Shown here: one piece after another, positions 16,424-25,180 of the stretch
How positions within the stretch are numbered: position 1 is the stretch's first letter
How the letters are laid out: each line of letters starts with the position of its first letter
NCBI GenBank assembly: GCA_023433505.1
Contig: JAEZCO010000091.1
Location: 1 to 64,000 of the forward strand
Direction of reading: 5' to 3'
Length of the DNA stretch: 64,000 nt
Source of the DNA: Bacillota bacterium
GTDB taxonomy: Bacteria > Bacillota > Clostridia > Acetivibrionales > DTU013
Translations under genes and position numbers: made by a program
The notes under the pieces: generated by a model
Databases searched by the model: none
What the model was told of the DNA's origin: nothing
The model's input: only the letters and a program-made list of their open reading frames with translations

Positions 16424-17458
16424 TCATCTTGTTGTAATAGTGCCGTCCATATCCCACAAATCCGTCCAATCCTTTGCCCCATCCCAAAGGAAGACCTGCC
16501 CCTTGATAAGGCGGCAATTTTTGTCTGCGCCAGCAAGCTCCTTCATCTCCTCGTCCGTAAGAAGATCTTCCACTGCGCATTTGATGTTGCTGGCATACTC
16601 GTTGCGGTAGATGGAGAAGGGTATGGGAATCTGTCCGCGCTGAACCGCCCACTTGATGCAGATAACGGCAGGATGCACATTATGAGCCTTTGCTATTTTT
16701 ACCACTACGGGGTCCTGTATGTCTATCACATCATCGGCAGTTTTATCGCGGTCAGGTCTTGTAGGCGACCCGATAGGACAGAAGCCGATGGGCTGGATGC
16801 CATTGTCAAGGCAGAAACTGAAAAGCTCAGGCTGCTGGAAGCAGGGATGCAGCTCCATCTCGCTGGCGGAAGGCATAATCTTTGCATCCTTGACCAGCAG
16901 CTTCAGCTTGGGAACGGTCATGTTGGATGTCCCGATATGCCGGACATATCCCGCCTTTACAAGCCTCTCCATCTGGTACCAGGTTTCCATATATTCCTCA
17001 TGGATGTACGGCCTTGCATCTGCGTTATGGTAGTCTATCGGCGCTCCTTTGGGGTGAAAGTTGGGAAAGGGCCAGTGTACGAAATAAAGATCAATGTACT
17101 CCAATTTTAGGTCTTTGAGTGTCTGCGCGCAGGAAAGAAGCACATCGCCCTTGCCATGCATGTCGTTCCACACCTTTGAAGTGATAAAAAGCTCTTCGCG
17201 CTTGATGCCCGTAGCCATAATTTCTTCGAATACTTTCCCGATCAGGTGCTCATTTCCGTAAACGGAAGCGCAGTCAAAAAGCCTGAAGCCGACTTCAGCG
17301 GCGCCTTTTACAGCTGCAGCCACCTCTTCCGCCGAAAACCTGTCGGAGCCGAAGGTCCCCATGCCTATCCCCGGCATTTTGTCTCCGCCCCGCAGCTTTC
17401 TTTGGGGCACCTGTCTGGGGTCAATGGAATCACTTGCTTTTACTGTTTGATTTGACAT
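16424..17458 (-). CDS. Aldo/keto reductase, last gene of the LacI-controlled cluster
   Basis: The 344-residue protein is a classic aldo/keto reductase barrel with the tetrad Asp/Tyr in LFDCASVYGNE, Lys in ITSKVWND and His in YFVHWPFP. It resembles aldose reductases and 2,5-diketogluconate reductases that act on sugars and polyols with NADPH. It is preceded by GGAG and lies 69 bases downstream of the gatZ-like gene, so it probably belongs to the same transcript. An interconversion of a keto-sugar and a polyol is a reasonable inference. Confidence 0.88.
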   Translation of the reverse strand: MSNQTVKASDSIDPRQVPQRKLRGGDKMPGIGMGTFGSDRFSAEEVAAAVKGAAEVGFRLFDCASVYGNEHLIGKVFEEIMATGIKREELFITSKVWNDMHGKGDVLLSCAQTLKDLKLEYIDLYFVHWPFPNFHPKGAPIDYHNADARPYIHEEYMETWYQMERLVKAGYVRHIGTSNMTVPKLKLLVKDAKIMPSASEMELHPCFQQPELFSFCLDNGIQPIGFCPIGSPTRPDRDKTADDVIDIQDPVVVKIAKAHNVHPAVICIKWAVQRGQIPIPFSIYRNEYASNIKCAVEDLLTDEEMKELAGADKNCRLIKGQVFLWDGAKDWTDLWDMDGTITTR

Positions 17459-17527
17459 TCCTAATCTCTCCTTTATATTTTAAAATGGAAGCAGCATTTG
17501 CTCCGGTGCTTGCTTTGTCTGATCAAA

Positions 17528-18829
17528 TTACGGCTTTGTGCCATAAAGGTATTCGTCTATACAGTTTATCACCCTGTCCTTTGCCAGGCTCAAGGGATTA
17601 TTTGCGAGGACGCCGTTCCTGACTTTCGTATATTGCACAGGCATGTACTGGCTCAACAAGGTCAGCGGAATGGGAGTACGGCTCAGGTTTTTCATCAGCT
17701 TGTTGACGGAAAGGTTCACTTCATTTACCGGAAGGTAATACCTGCATCTGTCGGACAGGCTGTATTTCCTCGCCAGCCTCAGCTTTCCCTCATCCCCATG
17801 ATAATGCTTTTTCCAGTTTTCAGGCTGCTTGAGCATCTCAGCCTCAAGGATATCAATAAATTCGGAAGGCACTGCGTCCCTGAGCAGTTCCTTTTCAATC
17901 ATGCACAGGGCAAACAACGCTTCTCTCAAGGCAAAGGTCAGCGCCGGCCCGACTTTTAAGATGGCAATGCCGTCTTCCACCATCTGCTTCAAAGCCGCCG
18001 GCGTTTGATAATCGGTAGAATGGCCTTCAAATACCAGGTTCGGGTACTTCTTCAATGCTTCCGTCAATTCTCCGGCAGCCCCGCGGTTGTATGCATGTAT
18101 GCTTTCATCCCCGAATTCAACCCCCGGCTGCACCACTACGGCGATTACATACTCCCATGCATCCTGAAGACCCAGGCCATAGAAAGCTTTTTTAAATACA
18201 TTGACGGTTTCTTCAAAATCCGAAGCCCTGGTCACCTGCAGCCCGTCTTCCTCTTCCTGGCTGCCACCGGGGATGGGAACTTCGCTTCCCACGACATAGA
18301 CAGGATGAGTTGCCGCGGGCTTGGCGGACTGTATGGCTGCAAACGCCTTTTCGGCAGTTTTGCACAGTTCGGCGCCTCTTTTTGCAATCACACCGGTGTC
18401 CAGCTTTTTGCCTTTGTCATCATCCGCAAGGTGCATGCTGGTATCCAGATGGATTTTTGTAAAACCTGCCTGGACAAACTGGCGGATGAGTTCCTTTGAT
18501 TCCTCCATTGCTTTTGCGGAGGGAAGGTCTTTCCACGTCAACGGTCCAAGGTGGTCTCCGCCAAGAATGATTCTTTCCCTGGGAAACCCGCTTTTCTCAG
18601 CGATTGAAAAGACAAAATCTCTGAAATCCGAGGGCTTCATTCCGGTGTACCCGCCATACTGGTTAACCTGATTTGCAGTGGCTTCAATGAGGACGGGACC
18701 GCCGCCGTCTTTTGCCCTGTCCATTACTGCCTCAATGACCAGCTCATTAGCGCTGCAAGCAGAATAAATTCCTGCCGGAACTCCCTTTTTCTGCAGCCTC
18801 ACCAGTTCTATTAAAGGATGATTCTCCAT
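17528..18829 (-). CDS. GatZ/KbaZ family protein, possible tagatose-6-phosphate 4-epimerase
   Basis: The 433-residue protein belongs to the GatZ/KbaZ family (IEATANQVNQYGGYTGM, RIILGGDHLGPLTW, KIHLDTSMH, FEGHSTDYQT). In enterics GatZ/KbaZ is described as the helper subunit of tagatose-bisphosphate aldolase. Family members in other bacteria are 4-epimerases acting on tagatose or tagatose-6-phosphate. No GatY/KbaY aldolase is present here, and the neighbour is a sugar kinase, so an epimerase role (tagatose-6-P to fructose-6-P) fits better; that is inference. GGAGG lies 8 bases before the ATG. Confidence 0.82.
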   Translation of the reverse strand: MENHPLIELVRLQKKGVPAGIYSACSANELVIEAVMDRAKDGGGPVLIEATANQVNQYGGYTGMKPSDFRDFVFSIAEKSGFPRERIILGGDHLGPLTWKDLPSAKAMEESKELIRQFVQAGFTKIHLDTSMHLADDDKGKKLDTGVIAKRGAELCKTAEKAFAAIQSAKPAATHPVYVVGSEVPIPGGSQEEEDGLQVTRASDFEETVNVFKKAFYGLGLQDAWEYVIAVVVQPGVEFGDESIHAYNRGAAGELTEALKKYPNLVFEGHSTDYQTPAALKQMVEDGIAILKVGPALTFALREALFALCMIEKELLRDAVPSEFIDILEAEMLKQPENWKKHYHGDEGKLRLARKYSLSDRCRYYLPVNEVNLSVNKLMKNLSRTPIPLTLLSQYMPVQYTKVRNGVLANNPLSLAKDRVINCIDEYLYGTKP

Positions 18830-18881
18830 TTGTTATCCTCCTTTTTATTCTTGAGTGAATCCGGAAACTCAAAAGCCTTGC

Positions 18882-18966
18882 CATTGCGAGGCCACAGGCC
18901 GCGGCAATCTGGTTTTACCCCGCATTTTCACTTTGAGATCGCCGCGTCGCTGCCCCTCGCGATGAT
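18882..18966. repeat. Dispersed palindromic repeat, copy A (CATTGCGA family)
   Basis: Long imperfect inverted repeat beginning CATTGCGAGG with GCGGCAATCT and ending GATCGCCGCGTCGC...CCTCGCGATG. It lies between the gatZ-like gene and the dehydrogenase gene. Related copies are at 31915-31998 and 63063-63160. The adjoining 18967-19000 is repeated at 29080-29115. Confidence 0.8.
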
Positions 18967-18995
18967 AACTGCATTTACCATAAATATTTCCGAAT

Positions 18996-20045
18996 TCACG
19001 CCTCATTCATAAGTAAAATCTTCCCTTTTACAAGACCGGGGGTCTTGTACATTTCGAAGGCTTTCCAGATATCCTTCATGGGCATTTTCCTGAAAATAAG
19101 CTCATCCACAAATTTCAGGGTGCCGCTGGAGAAAAAATCTGCGGTAAGCTCCCACTCCCTGCCGGGGAACTCCGCGCTGTAGGACATCCATGAGCCTGTA
19201 AGCCTGAATTCCTTCCTCAGCATGTTCTCCAGCAATTTGGGCGTAAAAACCAGGTCCTTCACCGGCGTCCCGATGTAGCATACCCTGGATTTATTGGCCG
19301 CAAGCTCAAACGCCAGCTTCATGGTTACATCAACGCCTGCGGTTTCAAAAACATACCCGAAGCCTTTGCCCCTGGTCAAGGTATTCACTTTTTCCATAAA
19401 ATCCGGCTCAAGGGTATTAACCGTGACATCCGCCCCCAATTTACGGGCAAGGGCCAATCTGTCGTCGTCAATATCAAAGACGAAAACTCTCTTACCGCCG
19501 AATATCCTGGACCACTGGGCAGTAAACAAGCCGATGGTGCCGCCTCCCAGTATGGCCACATCTTCTCCGCCCCGGAAACCGGCACATTTGATGCCATGAA
19601 GCGCAACGGTGGAGGGCTCGAAAAAGGCCCCCTGTTCAAAGGAAATAGTATCGTCGAACTTCACCAGGTTTTTCTCCTGCATCTTCACATACTCGGCAAA
19701 GCTCCCCTGAACCCTTGAGCCGACAAAGCTGTAATGCTTGCACTGAGAGTAGTTTCCCTTCTGGCAGTCCTCACATTTGAAGCAGGGAAGCAGCGGCACA
19801 CCGGCGACTCTGTCCCCGGCTTTGACAGAGGTTACCCCCTCTCCTGTTTCCACAACCTCTCCGGAAAACTCATGTCCCAGTATGATGGGGTAATAATGAG
19901 CGCCGGTTCCAAGCACCCTGGGGATGTCCGACCCGCATATCCCCGTTGCCTTCACTTTGACAAGCACTTCTCCCTCGCCTGGCACAGGTGTGGGAAAATC
20001 TTCATACCGCAAATCTTCCTTTGCATATAAAACTGCTGCCTTCAT
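18996..20045 (-). CDS. Zinc-dependent alcohol/polyol dehydrogenase (MDR family)
   Basis: The 349-residue protein is a medium-chain zinc dehydrogenase: catalytic zinc site in GICGSDIPR and GHEFSGEV, structural zinc cysteines in CFKCEDCQKGNYSQC, and NAD site in VAILGGGTIGLF near residue 170. It most resembles galactitol-1-phosphate 5-dehydrogenase and sorbitol/threonine dehydrogenases. In this cluster it would oxidise a polyol or polyol phosphate to a ketose. The ATG at 20045 follows GAGGTGG. It starts 15 bases after the kinase gene stop. Confidence 0.88.
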   Translation of the reverse strand: MKAAVLYAKEDLRYEDFPTPVPGEGEVLVKVKATGICGSDIPRVLGTGAHYYPIILGHEFSGEVVETGEGVTSVKAGDRVAGVPLLPCFKCEDCQKGNYSQCKHYSFVGSRVQGSFAEYVKMQEKNLVKFDDTISFEQGAFFEPSTVALHGIKCAGFRGGEDVAILGGGTIGLFTAQWSRIFGGKRVFVFDIDDDRLALARKLGADVTVNTLEPDFMEKVNTLTRGKGFGYVFETAGVDVTMKLAFELAANKSRVCYIGTPVKDLVFTPKLLENMLRKEFRLTGSWMSYSAEFPGREWELTADFFSSGTLKFVDELIFRKMPMKDIWKAFEMYKTPGLVKGKILLMNEA

Positions 20046-20060
20046 AAGCCACCTCACAAT

Positions 20061-21584
20061 CTACCTTATAGCATCGATCTTTATCATCGTTTCTTTCAGC
20101 TTTTCATATAATTCAACATAGATTTCATAATACTTCATATATAAGGCATGCCTTTGCATATCCGGCTCATGCTGCCTGGTTTTCCTGACCGTCCTTCCGA
20201 TGGCCTCATTGAAGCTCCCGTACAGGCCGGTACCCACGCCTGCCAGGATTGCGGCGCCCATGGTGGTGGCGGTGTCGGAAGACGGGACCTGAATTACCTT
20301 TCCGGTCACATCTGCCTTGATCTGCGTCCAAAGCCTGCTATTGGCGGCTCCCCCCATGGCATTCAATACTTCCGTTCCCGCCCCTGCTTCTTCTGCGGTT
20401 ACAAGATTGTGATGAAGCGAGAATGCACAGCCTTCCATGACCGAGCGGATCATATGCGCCCTGGTCTTGTCATAGCCCAACCCGAAAAAAACTCCCTTGG
20501 CATGCTTATCCCACAAAGGCGACCTTTCTCCGGCCATATAAGGCAGGAATACGAGCCCGTCGGACCCGGGTGCAATATCTGCCGCCTCTTTATCCATAAT
20601 TTCGAAGGAACTGACTCCACTGACACTTTCCCGCTGTGCTTCAACGCCGCAAAGCTCTTGCCTCATCCATTTATAGGCTCCGCCTCCGCCTACGGTCCCG
20701 CCTTGCAGCAGCCAAAGCTCCGGAACCACATGATAGCTGAGTATCAGTTTGGGATGCGCCAGGGCTTTATCGAAGCATATGCTCATCCCTCCGGCCTGCC
20801 CTCCCTGTTCCTGCGTCTGCCCCACTGCCGCAACGCCCGCACCCAGGGTACCGCAGCAGGCGTCAAGCCCCCCGGCGACAACGGGTATTCCGGCAGGCAG
20901 CCCGGTTTGGGCCGAAGCGGCGGAGGTCACTTCTCCGACAACTTCCCGGCACTCAAATATTTCAGGCAGCTTTTCCCTGTCGATTCCCAATTCATCGCAG
21001 AAACCGTCATCCCATTTTCCTGTTTTTATATCAAAGGAATGGACTCCGTAGCCCTGGGATTTGTCCTGGGTAAACCGCCCTGTCAGCCTGTATGCAATAT
21101 AGCTGTTGCTCTGCAGAAATTTATAGGTGTTTCTGTAAACATCGGGCAGGGTTTCCTTGAACCAAAGCATTTTCGGCGTGGAATAAGAAGGTTCAAAGGA
21201 GTTTCCGCTGATGCCGAAGATCCTGTCAGCCCCTATTTCCCTTGTAACTCTCCCGGCAATTGCCGATGCTCTTGTATCCATCCAGATGGGCGTCCTGTGC
21301 AGTACTCTGCCGTTCTTATCCATGGGTATGGCCGACCAGCTCTGACCATCTATCCCGATACCTGCGAGCTGTTCAGGCTTAAAGGCCGCAGATGCCAGTA
21401 TTTCCCGTATGGCGCCGCACACTCCCTCCCACCATTCTTCCGGCTCCTGCTCCACATATCCGGCTGCCGGATAGTAAACCTTATATTCCTTCGCAGATTG
21501 TGTGACCACATTGCCGTCAATATCAAAGACCGCCGCTTTGCAAGCTGAAGTTCCGATATCGATTCCCATTAGAAGCTTTTCCAT
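20061..21584 (-). CDS. FGGY-family carbohydrate kinase (xylulokinase-like)
   Basis: The 507-residue protein has the two actin-fold halves of FGGY kinases: MGIDIGTSACKAAVFD phosphate-binding loop at the start, PIWMDTRA, and VVAGGLDACCGTLGAG with the probable catalytic Asp in the middle, then NAMGGAANSRLW near residue 430. The substrate-loop sequence IGIDGQSWS differs from the usual xylulokinase GLSGQMHG, so another ketose, for example tagatose, is plausible. It is the first gene after the operator at 21631-21642. The ATG at 21584 is chosen for GAGGTGGGAG. Confidence 0.88.
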   Translation of the reverse strand: MEKLLMGIDIGTSACKAAVFDIDGNVVTQSAKEYKVYYPAAGYVEQEPEEWWEGVCGAIREILASAAFKPEQLAGIGIDGQSWSAIPMDKNGRVLHRTPIWMDTRASAIAGRVTREIGADRIFGISGNSFEPSYSTPKMLWFKETLPDVYRNTYKFLQSNSYIAYRLTGRFTQDKSQGYGVHSFDIKTGKWDDGFCDELGIDREKLPEIFECREVVGEVTSAASAQTGLPAGIPVVAGGLDACCGTLGAGVAAVGQTQEQGGQAGGMSICFDKALAHPKLILSYHVVPELWLLQGGTVGGGGAYKWMRQELCGVEAQRESVSGVSSFEIMDKEAADIAPGSDGLVFLPYMAGERSPLWDKHAKGVFFGLGYDKTRAHMIRSVMEGCAFSLHHNLVTAEEAGAGTEVLNAMGGAANSRLWTQIKADVTGKVIQVPSSDTATTMGAAILAGVGTGLYGSFNEAIGRTVRKTRQHEPDMQRHALYMKYYEIYVELYEKLKETMIKIDAIR

Positions 21585-21630
21585 TCTCCCACCTCTACGT
21601 AACAATTTACTCATCAAATCAATTTTATAT

Positions 21631-21642
21631 CTAAACGTTTAG
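21631..21642. promoter_or_regulatory. LacI-type operator before the kinase gene
   Basis: CTAAACGTTTAG is a perfect 12-bp palindrome with a central CG, the usual form of a LacI-family operator. It lies 46 bases upstream of the kinase start. A near-identical site is at 22709-22720 in the lacI promoter. Confidence 0.75.
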
Positions 21643-21678
21643 CTCTGATTTAAAACAAAACTGCCGGCTCTATCGCGC

Positions 21679-22698
21679 TCAAAGATTGGAAATATCTCTG
21701 ACCGAATCCTTTAGAATCAGCTCCGTCTTCAGCCGGAACATGGCCGGGAAATTGTTCATGTCTCCTTTCAACCTCCGGAGCATTGTATTGGCAGCCGTCT
21801 CCCCTATCTGCTCCATGGGCTGCACCACGATGGAAAGCGACGGCTTGACGATCCTCGCCATCTGGAGGTTGTCAAATCCGATAAACGACAGTTCATCGGG
21901 CATTTTTACATTTCTTTCGTTTATGGCCATCACCGCGCCCAATGTCATCTCATAGTTTGTGACAAAGACCGCCGTAGGCGGGTTTTCAGCATCAAGCAGC
22001 TCATTAAGCAAGGTATAGCCGCTTTCAATTTCATAATCTCCTTTTTTAATGAGGCCTTCATCGATATCCATAGAGTAGTCCTCATGCACGCGCAGATAGC
22101 CTTTGAGCCGCTCTTCCGCCGTATAAATATCCTCGGGTCCGCAAATAATAGCTATCCTTTTGTGGCCTTTTATAATCAACTGCTCCACGGCATTATAGGA
22201 AGCATTCAGGTTGTCTACCAGCACAGTATCGCAGCTGATCCCTTTTAAAGCCCTGTCAATCAGGACAACGGGGATGTTCCTTGCTATGAGCCCGTTCACT
22301 GCCTGGGTACTGTTCCCATACGGCATGGTAATGATGCCGTCTACCATTTTATTGACAAGGAACTCCAGCTTTTCCTGCTCAAGCTCCGCATTCAGCCTGC
22401 AATCGCATATTAAAGTACTGTAACCGTATTTGACCAAGACGCTCTCTATATTCGAAACGATGGTCGTGCAGAATATATTTTTCAAATCCGGGATCAGCAC
22501 GCCGATGGTCATGGTCTTGTTGATCTTTAAGCCCCGCGCAATCTCATTTACCTTGAAGTCAAGCTCCTTGATGGCTTTTTCAATAAGCACCTTGTTGTCG
22601 TCAAGCACGTTGCCGCCATTAATATATTTGGAAATAGTCGCTATGGAAAGTCCCGTAGCTTTCGCCACATCTTTTATGGTCGATGCTATTCTAATCAC
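21679..22698 (-). CDS. LacI-family transcriptional repressor of the polyol cluster
   Basis: The 339-residue protein has an N-terminal LacI helix-turn-helix (STIKDVAKATGLSIATISKY), a hinge and a sugar-binding domain (GVLIPDLKN, GIITMPYGNS, FIGFDNLQMARIVKPSLS). It is expected to repress the operon in the absence of its sugar or sugar-phosphate. The exact start is uncertain: the GTG at 22698 overlaps its own AGCAGGTG sequence, and an ATA three codons later would fit the spacing better. Its promoter contains a matching operator, so it probably represses itself too. Confidence 0.92.
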   Translation of the reverse strand: MIRIASTIKDVAKATGLSIATISKYINGGNVLDDNKVLIEKAIKELDFKVNEIARGLKINKTMTIGVLIPDLKNIFCTTIVSNIESVLVKYGYSTLICDCRLNAELEQEKLEFLVNKMVDGIITMPYGNSTQAVNGLIARNIPVVLIDRALKGISCDTVLVDNLNASYNAVEQLIIKGHKRIAIICGPEDIYTAEERLKGYLRVHEDYSMDIDEGLIKKGDYEIESGYTLLNELLDAENPPTAVFVTNYEMTLGAVMAINERNVKMPDELSFIGFDNLQMARIVKPSLSIVVQPMEQIGETAANTMLRRLKGDMNNFPAMFRLKTELILKDSVRDISNL

Positions 22699-22708
22699 CT
22701 GCTATCGC

Positions 22709-22758
22709 AAAACGTTTAGTTATATACTAATAATAGCAATAACCCTATTTCATGTCAA
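22709..22758 (-). promoter_or_regulatory. lacI promoter with overlapping operator
   Basis: On the minus strand TTGACA (22753-22758) and TATTAT (22730-22735) are 17 bases apart. The operator-like AAAACGTTTAGT (22709-22720) covers the expected transcription start region, which is ideal for autorepression. Confidence 0.8.
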
Positions 22759-22822
22759 TACTATTTTTATACCACAGGCCTCATGCACTCTGCAGTTCTC
22801 CTGCCGGCAGTCCTCTTGCACT

Positions 22823-23092
22823 TTACTCCCTGCGTTCTTCCTTCCAATAGCTTGAGCCGTTTATGGTCCTGGAAAGCAATTTGGCATCAATAAGGCCGCG
22901 CCGCAGGAGAAAGTAGTCATTGAACGTATGCCAGGCGTTAATGGTCCTATTGACTTCCTTTTCACTATAAATCCGTCCTGACTCGAATTTGTCCGCAAGA
23001 TACGTAAGCACTTCGTTTTTCATGTTAATTTTTGAAGGCCATATTTTTATCCTGCCTTCCCCATCTAAGAATCTTACAATCCGATCACTCAT
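22823..23092 (-). CDS. DUF2087 domain protein, short form
   Basis: The 89-residue protein is essentially one DUF2087 domain (RIKIWPSKINMKNEVLTYLA, YSEKEVNRTINAWHTFNDYF, RRGLIDAKLLSR). DUF2087 is found at the C-terminus of regulators and is thought to bind nucleic acid. The ATG at 23092 overlaps the upstream gene's TGA (ATGA), pointing to translational coupling. That gene ends with the same domain, so this is a tandem pair. Confidence 0.82.
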   Translation of the reverse strand: MSDRIVRFLDGEGRIKIWPSKINMKNEVLTYLADKFESGRIYSEKEVNRTINAWHTFNDYFLLRRGLIDAKLLSRTINGSSYWKEERRE

Positions 23093-23859
23093 TTTAGCCA
23101 ATACTCCTTACAGTCATTCGTCCTATCCATAAATCCGTATTCGATCAGGTAACGCCTTATGGTGGCGAAATCCTCATAAATATCCCTTAACACTGCGTTT
23201 ATTTCCTTTTCACTATAGCGTTTGTCTTTTTCAAACTGCCGGGCAATTCTTCTCAGGATGACAATTTTCTTTTTCTCCTTTGGAGAAAAGCTTTTTAATT
23301 TTAGAGGCGTCAGGGAGGAAAACAGGGTCCCGATAATTTTTTCTTCCTCTTCTCTGGTGGTAAAATACCTGTCGTCCACCATTGTGGCACCTTTATGGAC
23401 ATCAATGATCTCTTCGGCTTTTTCCTTTGTCTTTCTATTGCCGTCAGCTCCTTGTAACGACAGCTCATAGATGGCAAGATAGAGTTTAGCCTGTTTTGCT
23501 TTTTCTCTGAAGGCAAACCTTTGATGGCGTATGGTAGCGGCTGCCACGCTGGTTTTTTTTGCTATTTCGCTGTCCGTCATTCCAGAATGGATCATAAGGA
23601 GCAATTCCTTCTGATTTTCAGTAATGCCGGTGTATCTTTTGTCACAGGAACAGAGGATGTCCAGCATATTTTCATGCTCCTCCTTCATATGCAGCTTTAT
23701 TCTCTTGCCCGCCTCAAAGTACCTGTCGCCGATTTTAAATATTTCTCCGTTTTCAAATTCCCTACCGCAGATAGTACAGATGTATTTGTCTGACTGGCCA
23801 TCGAACGTAAAACCATTTATTATATCCTCGATTGATCTATTCATCAACTGCTCTATCAT
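23089..23859 (-). CDS. LuxR-type HTH and DUF2087 transcriptional regulator
   Basis: The 256-residue protein has an N-terminal zinc-finger-like segment (YICTICGREFENGEIF with later HMKEEH and CSC). A LuxR/GerE-type helix-turn-helix follows near residue 95 (LLMIHSGMTDSEIAKKTSVA, then TIRHQRFAFREKA). A C-terminal DUF2087 domain starts near residue 165. It looks like a DNA-binding regulator that responds to metal or redox state, but no target is shown. The ATG at 23859 follows GAGGTG. Confidence 0.82.
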   Translation of the reverse strand: MIEQLMNRSIEDIINGFTFDGQSDKYICTICGREFENGEIFKIGDRYFEAGKRIKLHMKEEHENMLDILCSCDKRYTGITENQKELLLMIHSGMTDSEIAKKTSVAAATIRHQRFAFREKAKQAKLYLAIYELSLQGADGNRKTKEKAEEIIDVHKGATMVDDRYFTTREEEEKIIGTLFSSLTPLKLKSFSPKEKKKIVILRRIARQFEKDKRYSEKEINAVLRDIYEDFATIRRYLIEYGFMDRTNDCKEYWLK

Positions 23860-23962
23860 TGCACACCTCATGGTTACATGTTTATTTATTTTATAAACTT
23901 ATTATAAATTTGTTTGTATTTATAGTCAACATCTTTATTGTAAATATATTATGCTACAGGGT

Positions 23963-23986
23963 GGGCGGCCAGTGGTCGCCCCTACA
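23963..23986. repeat. Short palindromic repeat (GGGCGACC family)
   Basis: GGGCGGCCAGTGGTCGCCCC is a near-perfect palindrome; a related copy is at 42751-42779, and looser relatives lie at 42718-42734 and 47984-48002. Confidence 0.6.
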
Positions 23987-24011
23987 CCATTTTCATATTG
24001 ATTTTGAATGC

Positions 24012-24049
24012 AAAAAACCCGCTTGTACTTTTTGTACAAAGCGGGTTTT
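24012..24049 (-). terminator. Terminator of the pyrimidine-type operon
   Basis: On the minus strand AAAACCCGCTTTGTAC pairs with GTACAAGCGGGTTTT (single bulge, 5-base loop) and runs into a T-tract. It lies 17 bases past the substrate-binding protein stop and closes the nine-gene operon that starts at 34507. Confidence 0.9.
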
Positions 24050-24065
24050 GAAGCCTTATAAATTA

Positions 24066-25151
24066 TTATTTTGCCGTAGCCGTTTCCCAATACTTGCTTG
24101 TAATCGTCGTTTCGGTTAGATCCGCAGGTTTGGTAAGCAGTCCATACTTGAGGGCGATATCTCCGGTCTGCTTGATGGCGTCCATGTCGATATATCCGAT
24201 TTTCGCCGGGTCAAAGCCTTCAGGGACAACAAGCTTTGCAACTTCCTTCGCCATGTAAACCTGATGCTCCAGAGATACGCTCTGGTCGGCGTCAAATACT
24301 ACTTTTCCGGCAGCTTCCGGATCTGCGCAGGCATCCGCCCACCCTTTGATGGAAGCCTTCAGGAACCGTACATAGAGGTCTTCATGGGCTTTGATCCAGT
24401 CAGCCGTTACAAACAGGCAATCCTCCATCATTGCAACGCCGGCGTCGTTCATATTGATTACGCTGAGATCGGAGTCCTTCAAGCCCGATTCAAGCAAAAG
24501 GCCGTATTCGTTATACGTCATGGCCGAAGCCGCATCGATTTCACCCTTCAATATCTGGTTCATGGTAAAATCCTGCTGTACAAGCTTCAGATCCTTTTCC
24601 CGGTCAATTCCGTTGGCTTCCAGAAGAGCATAGATTTCATACTCGTTGCCGCCAAACCAGGAGCCTACCTTCTTTCCCTTCAAATCCGCAGGAGTCTTGA
24701 TTCCGGCAGATGCCTTCGATACAAGCAGCAGCGCGCTCTTCTGGAAAATCTGTGCAACCTCCTTCAGCTCCCAACCCTGGGCCTGATATTTCATCAAGCT
24801 GGAGACCCATGTGACGCCGATATCCGCTACCCCGTTATATACCTGCTGTTCAGGAATAATGTCACTTCCGCCGGGGAGAATCTCCAGATCGATTCCTTCA
24901 GCCTCATAGTACCCCTTTGCTTTCGCTACATAGTATCCCATAAACTGTGATTGGGGCAGCCATTTAAGCTGCAGTGTTACCTTTTCCAATGGGCCTGCCG
25001 TTGTTTCCGCCGGTGCCTGGGTGGTCCCGTCCGCCTGAGTTGTAACCGCTGCCGTGGTTGTAGGGGTTGATGCTCCGGCGCCGCATCCTACAGCTGCCAG
25101 GGAGATCAGCATCAATAATGCCAATAAACTGCATAAACTTCTTTTCTTCAT
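24066..25151 (-). CDS. ABC importer substrate-binding lipoprotein, NMT1/THI5 type
   Basis: The 361-residue protein has a lipoprotein signal (LLMLISLAAVGCGAG), a Thr-rich linker to about residue 50, then an NMT1/THI5-like binding domain (VTLQLKWLPQSQFMGYYVAK, GYYEAEGIDLEILPGG, VADIGVTWVSSLM). This family binds pyrimidine-type or aromatic ligands such as the thiamine precursors HMP and formylaminopyrimidine, as well as riboflavin and taurine. In this operon a pyrimidine or hydantoin ligand is the best guess. It follows the two permeases and ATPase. The ATG at 25151 has GGAG upstream. Confidence 0.88.
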   Translation of the reverse strand: MKKRSLCSLLALLMLISLAAVGCGAGASTPTTTAAVTTQADGTTQAPAETTAGPLEKVTLQLKWLPQSQFMGYYVAKAKGYYEAEGIDLEILPGGSDIIPEQQVYNGVADIGVTWVSSLMKYQAQGWELKEVAQIFQKSALLLVSKASAGIKTPADLKGKKVGSWFGGNEYEIYALLEANGIDREKDLKLVQQDFTMNQILKGEIDAASAMTYNEYGLLLESGLKDSDLSVINMNDAGVAMMEDCLFVTADWIKAHEDLYVRFLKASIKGWADACADPEAAGKVVFDADQSVSLEHQVYMAKEVAKLVVPEGFDPAKIGYIDMDAIKQTGDIALKYGLLTKPADLTETTITSKYWETATAK

Positions 25152-25180
25152 AAGAATACACTCCTTCAAAATTTTATTTT

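Noticed and set aside
20148..21548. A 466-residue open frame opposite the FGGY kinase
   Set aside because: It lacks any recognisable motif and arises because the GC-rich kinase gene leaves the opposite strand free of stops.
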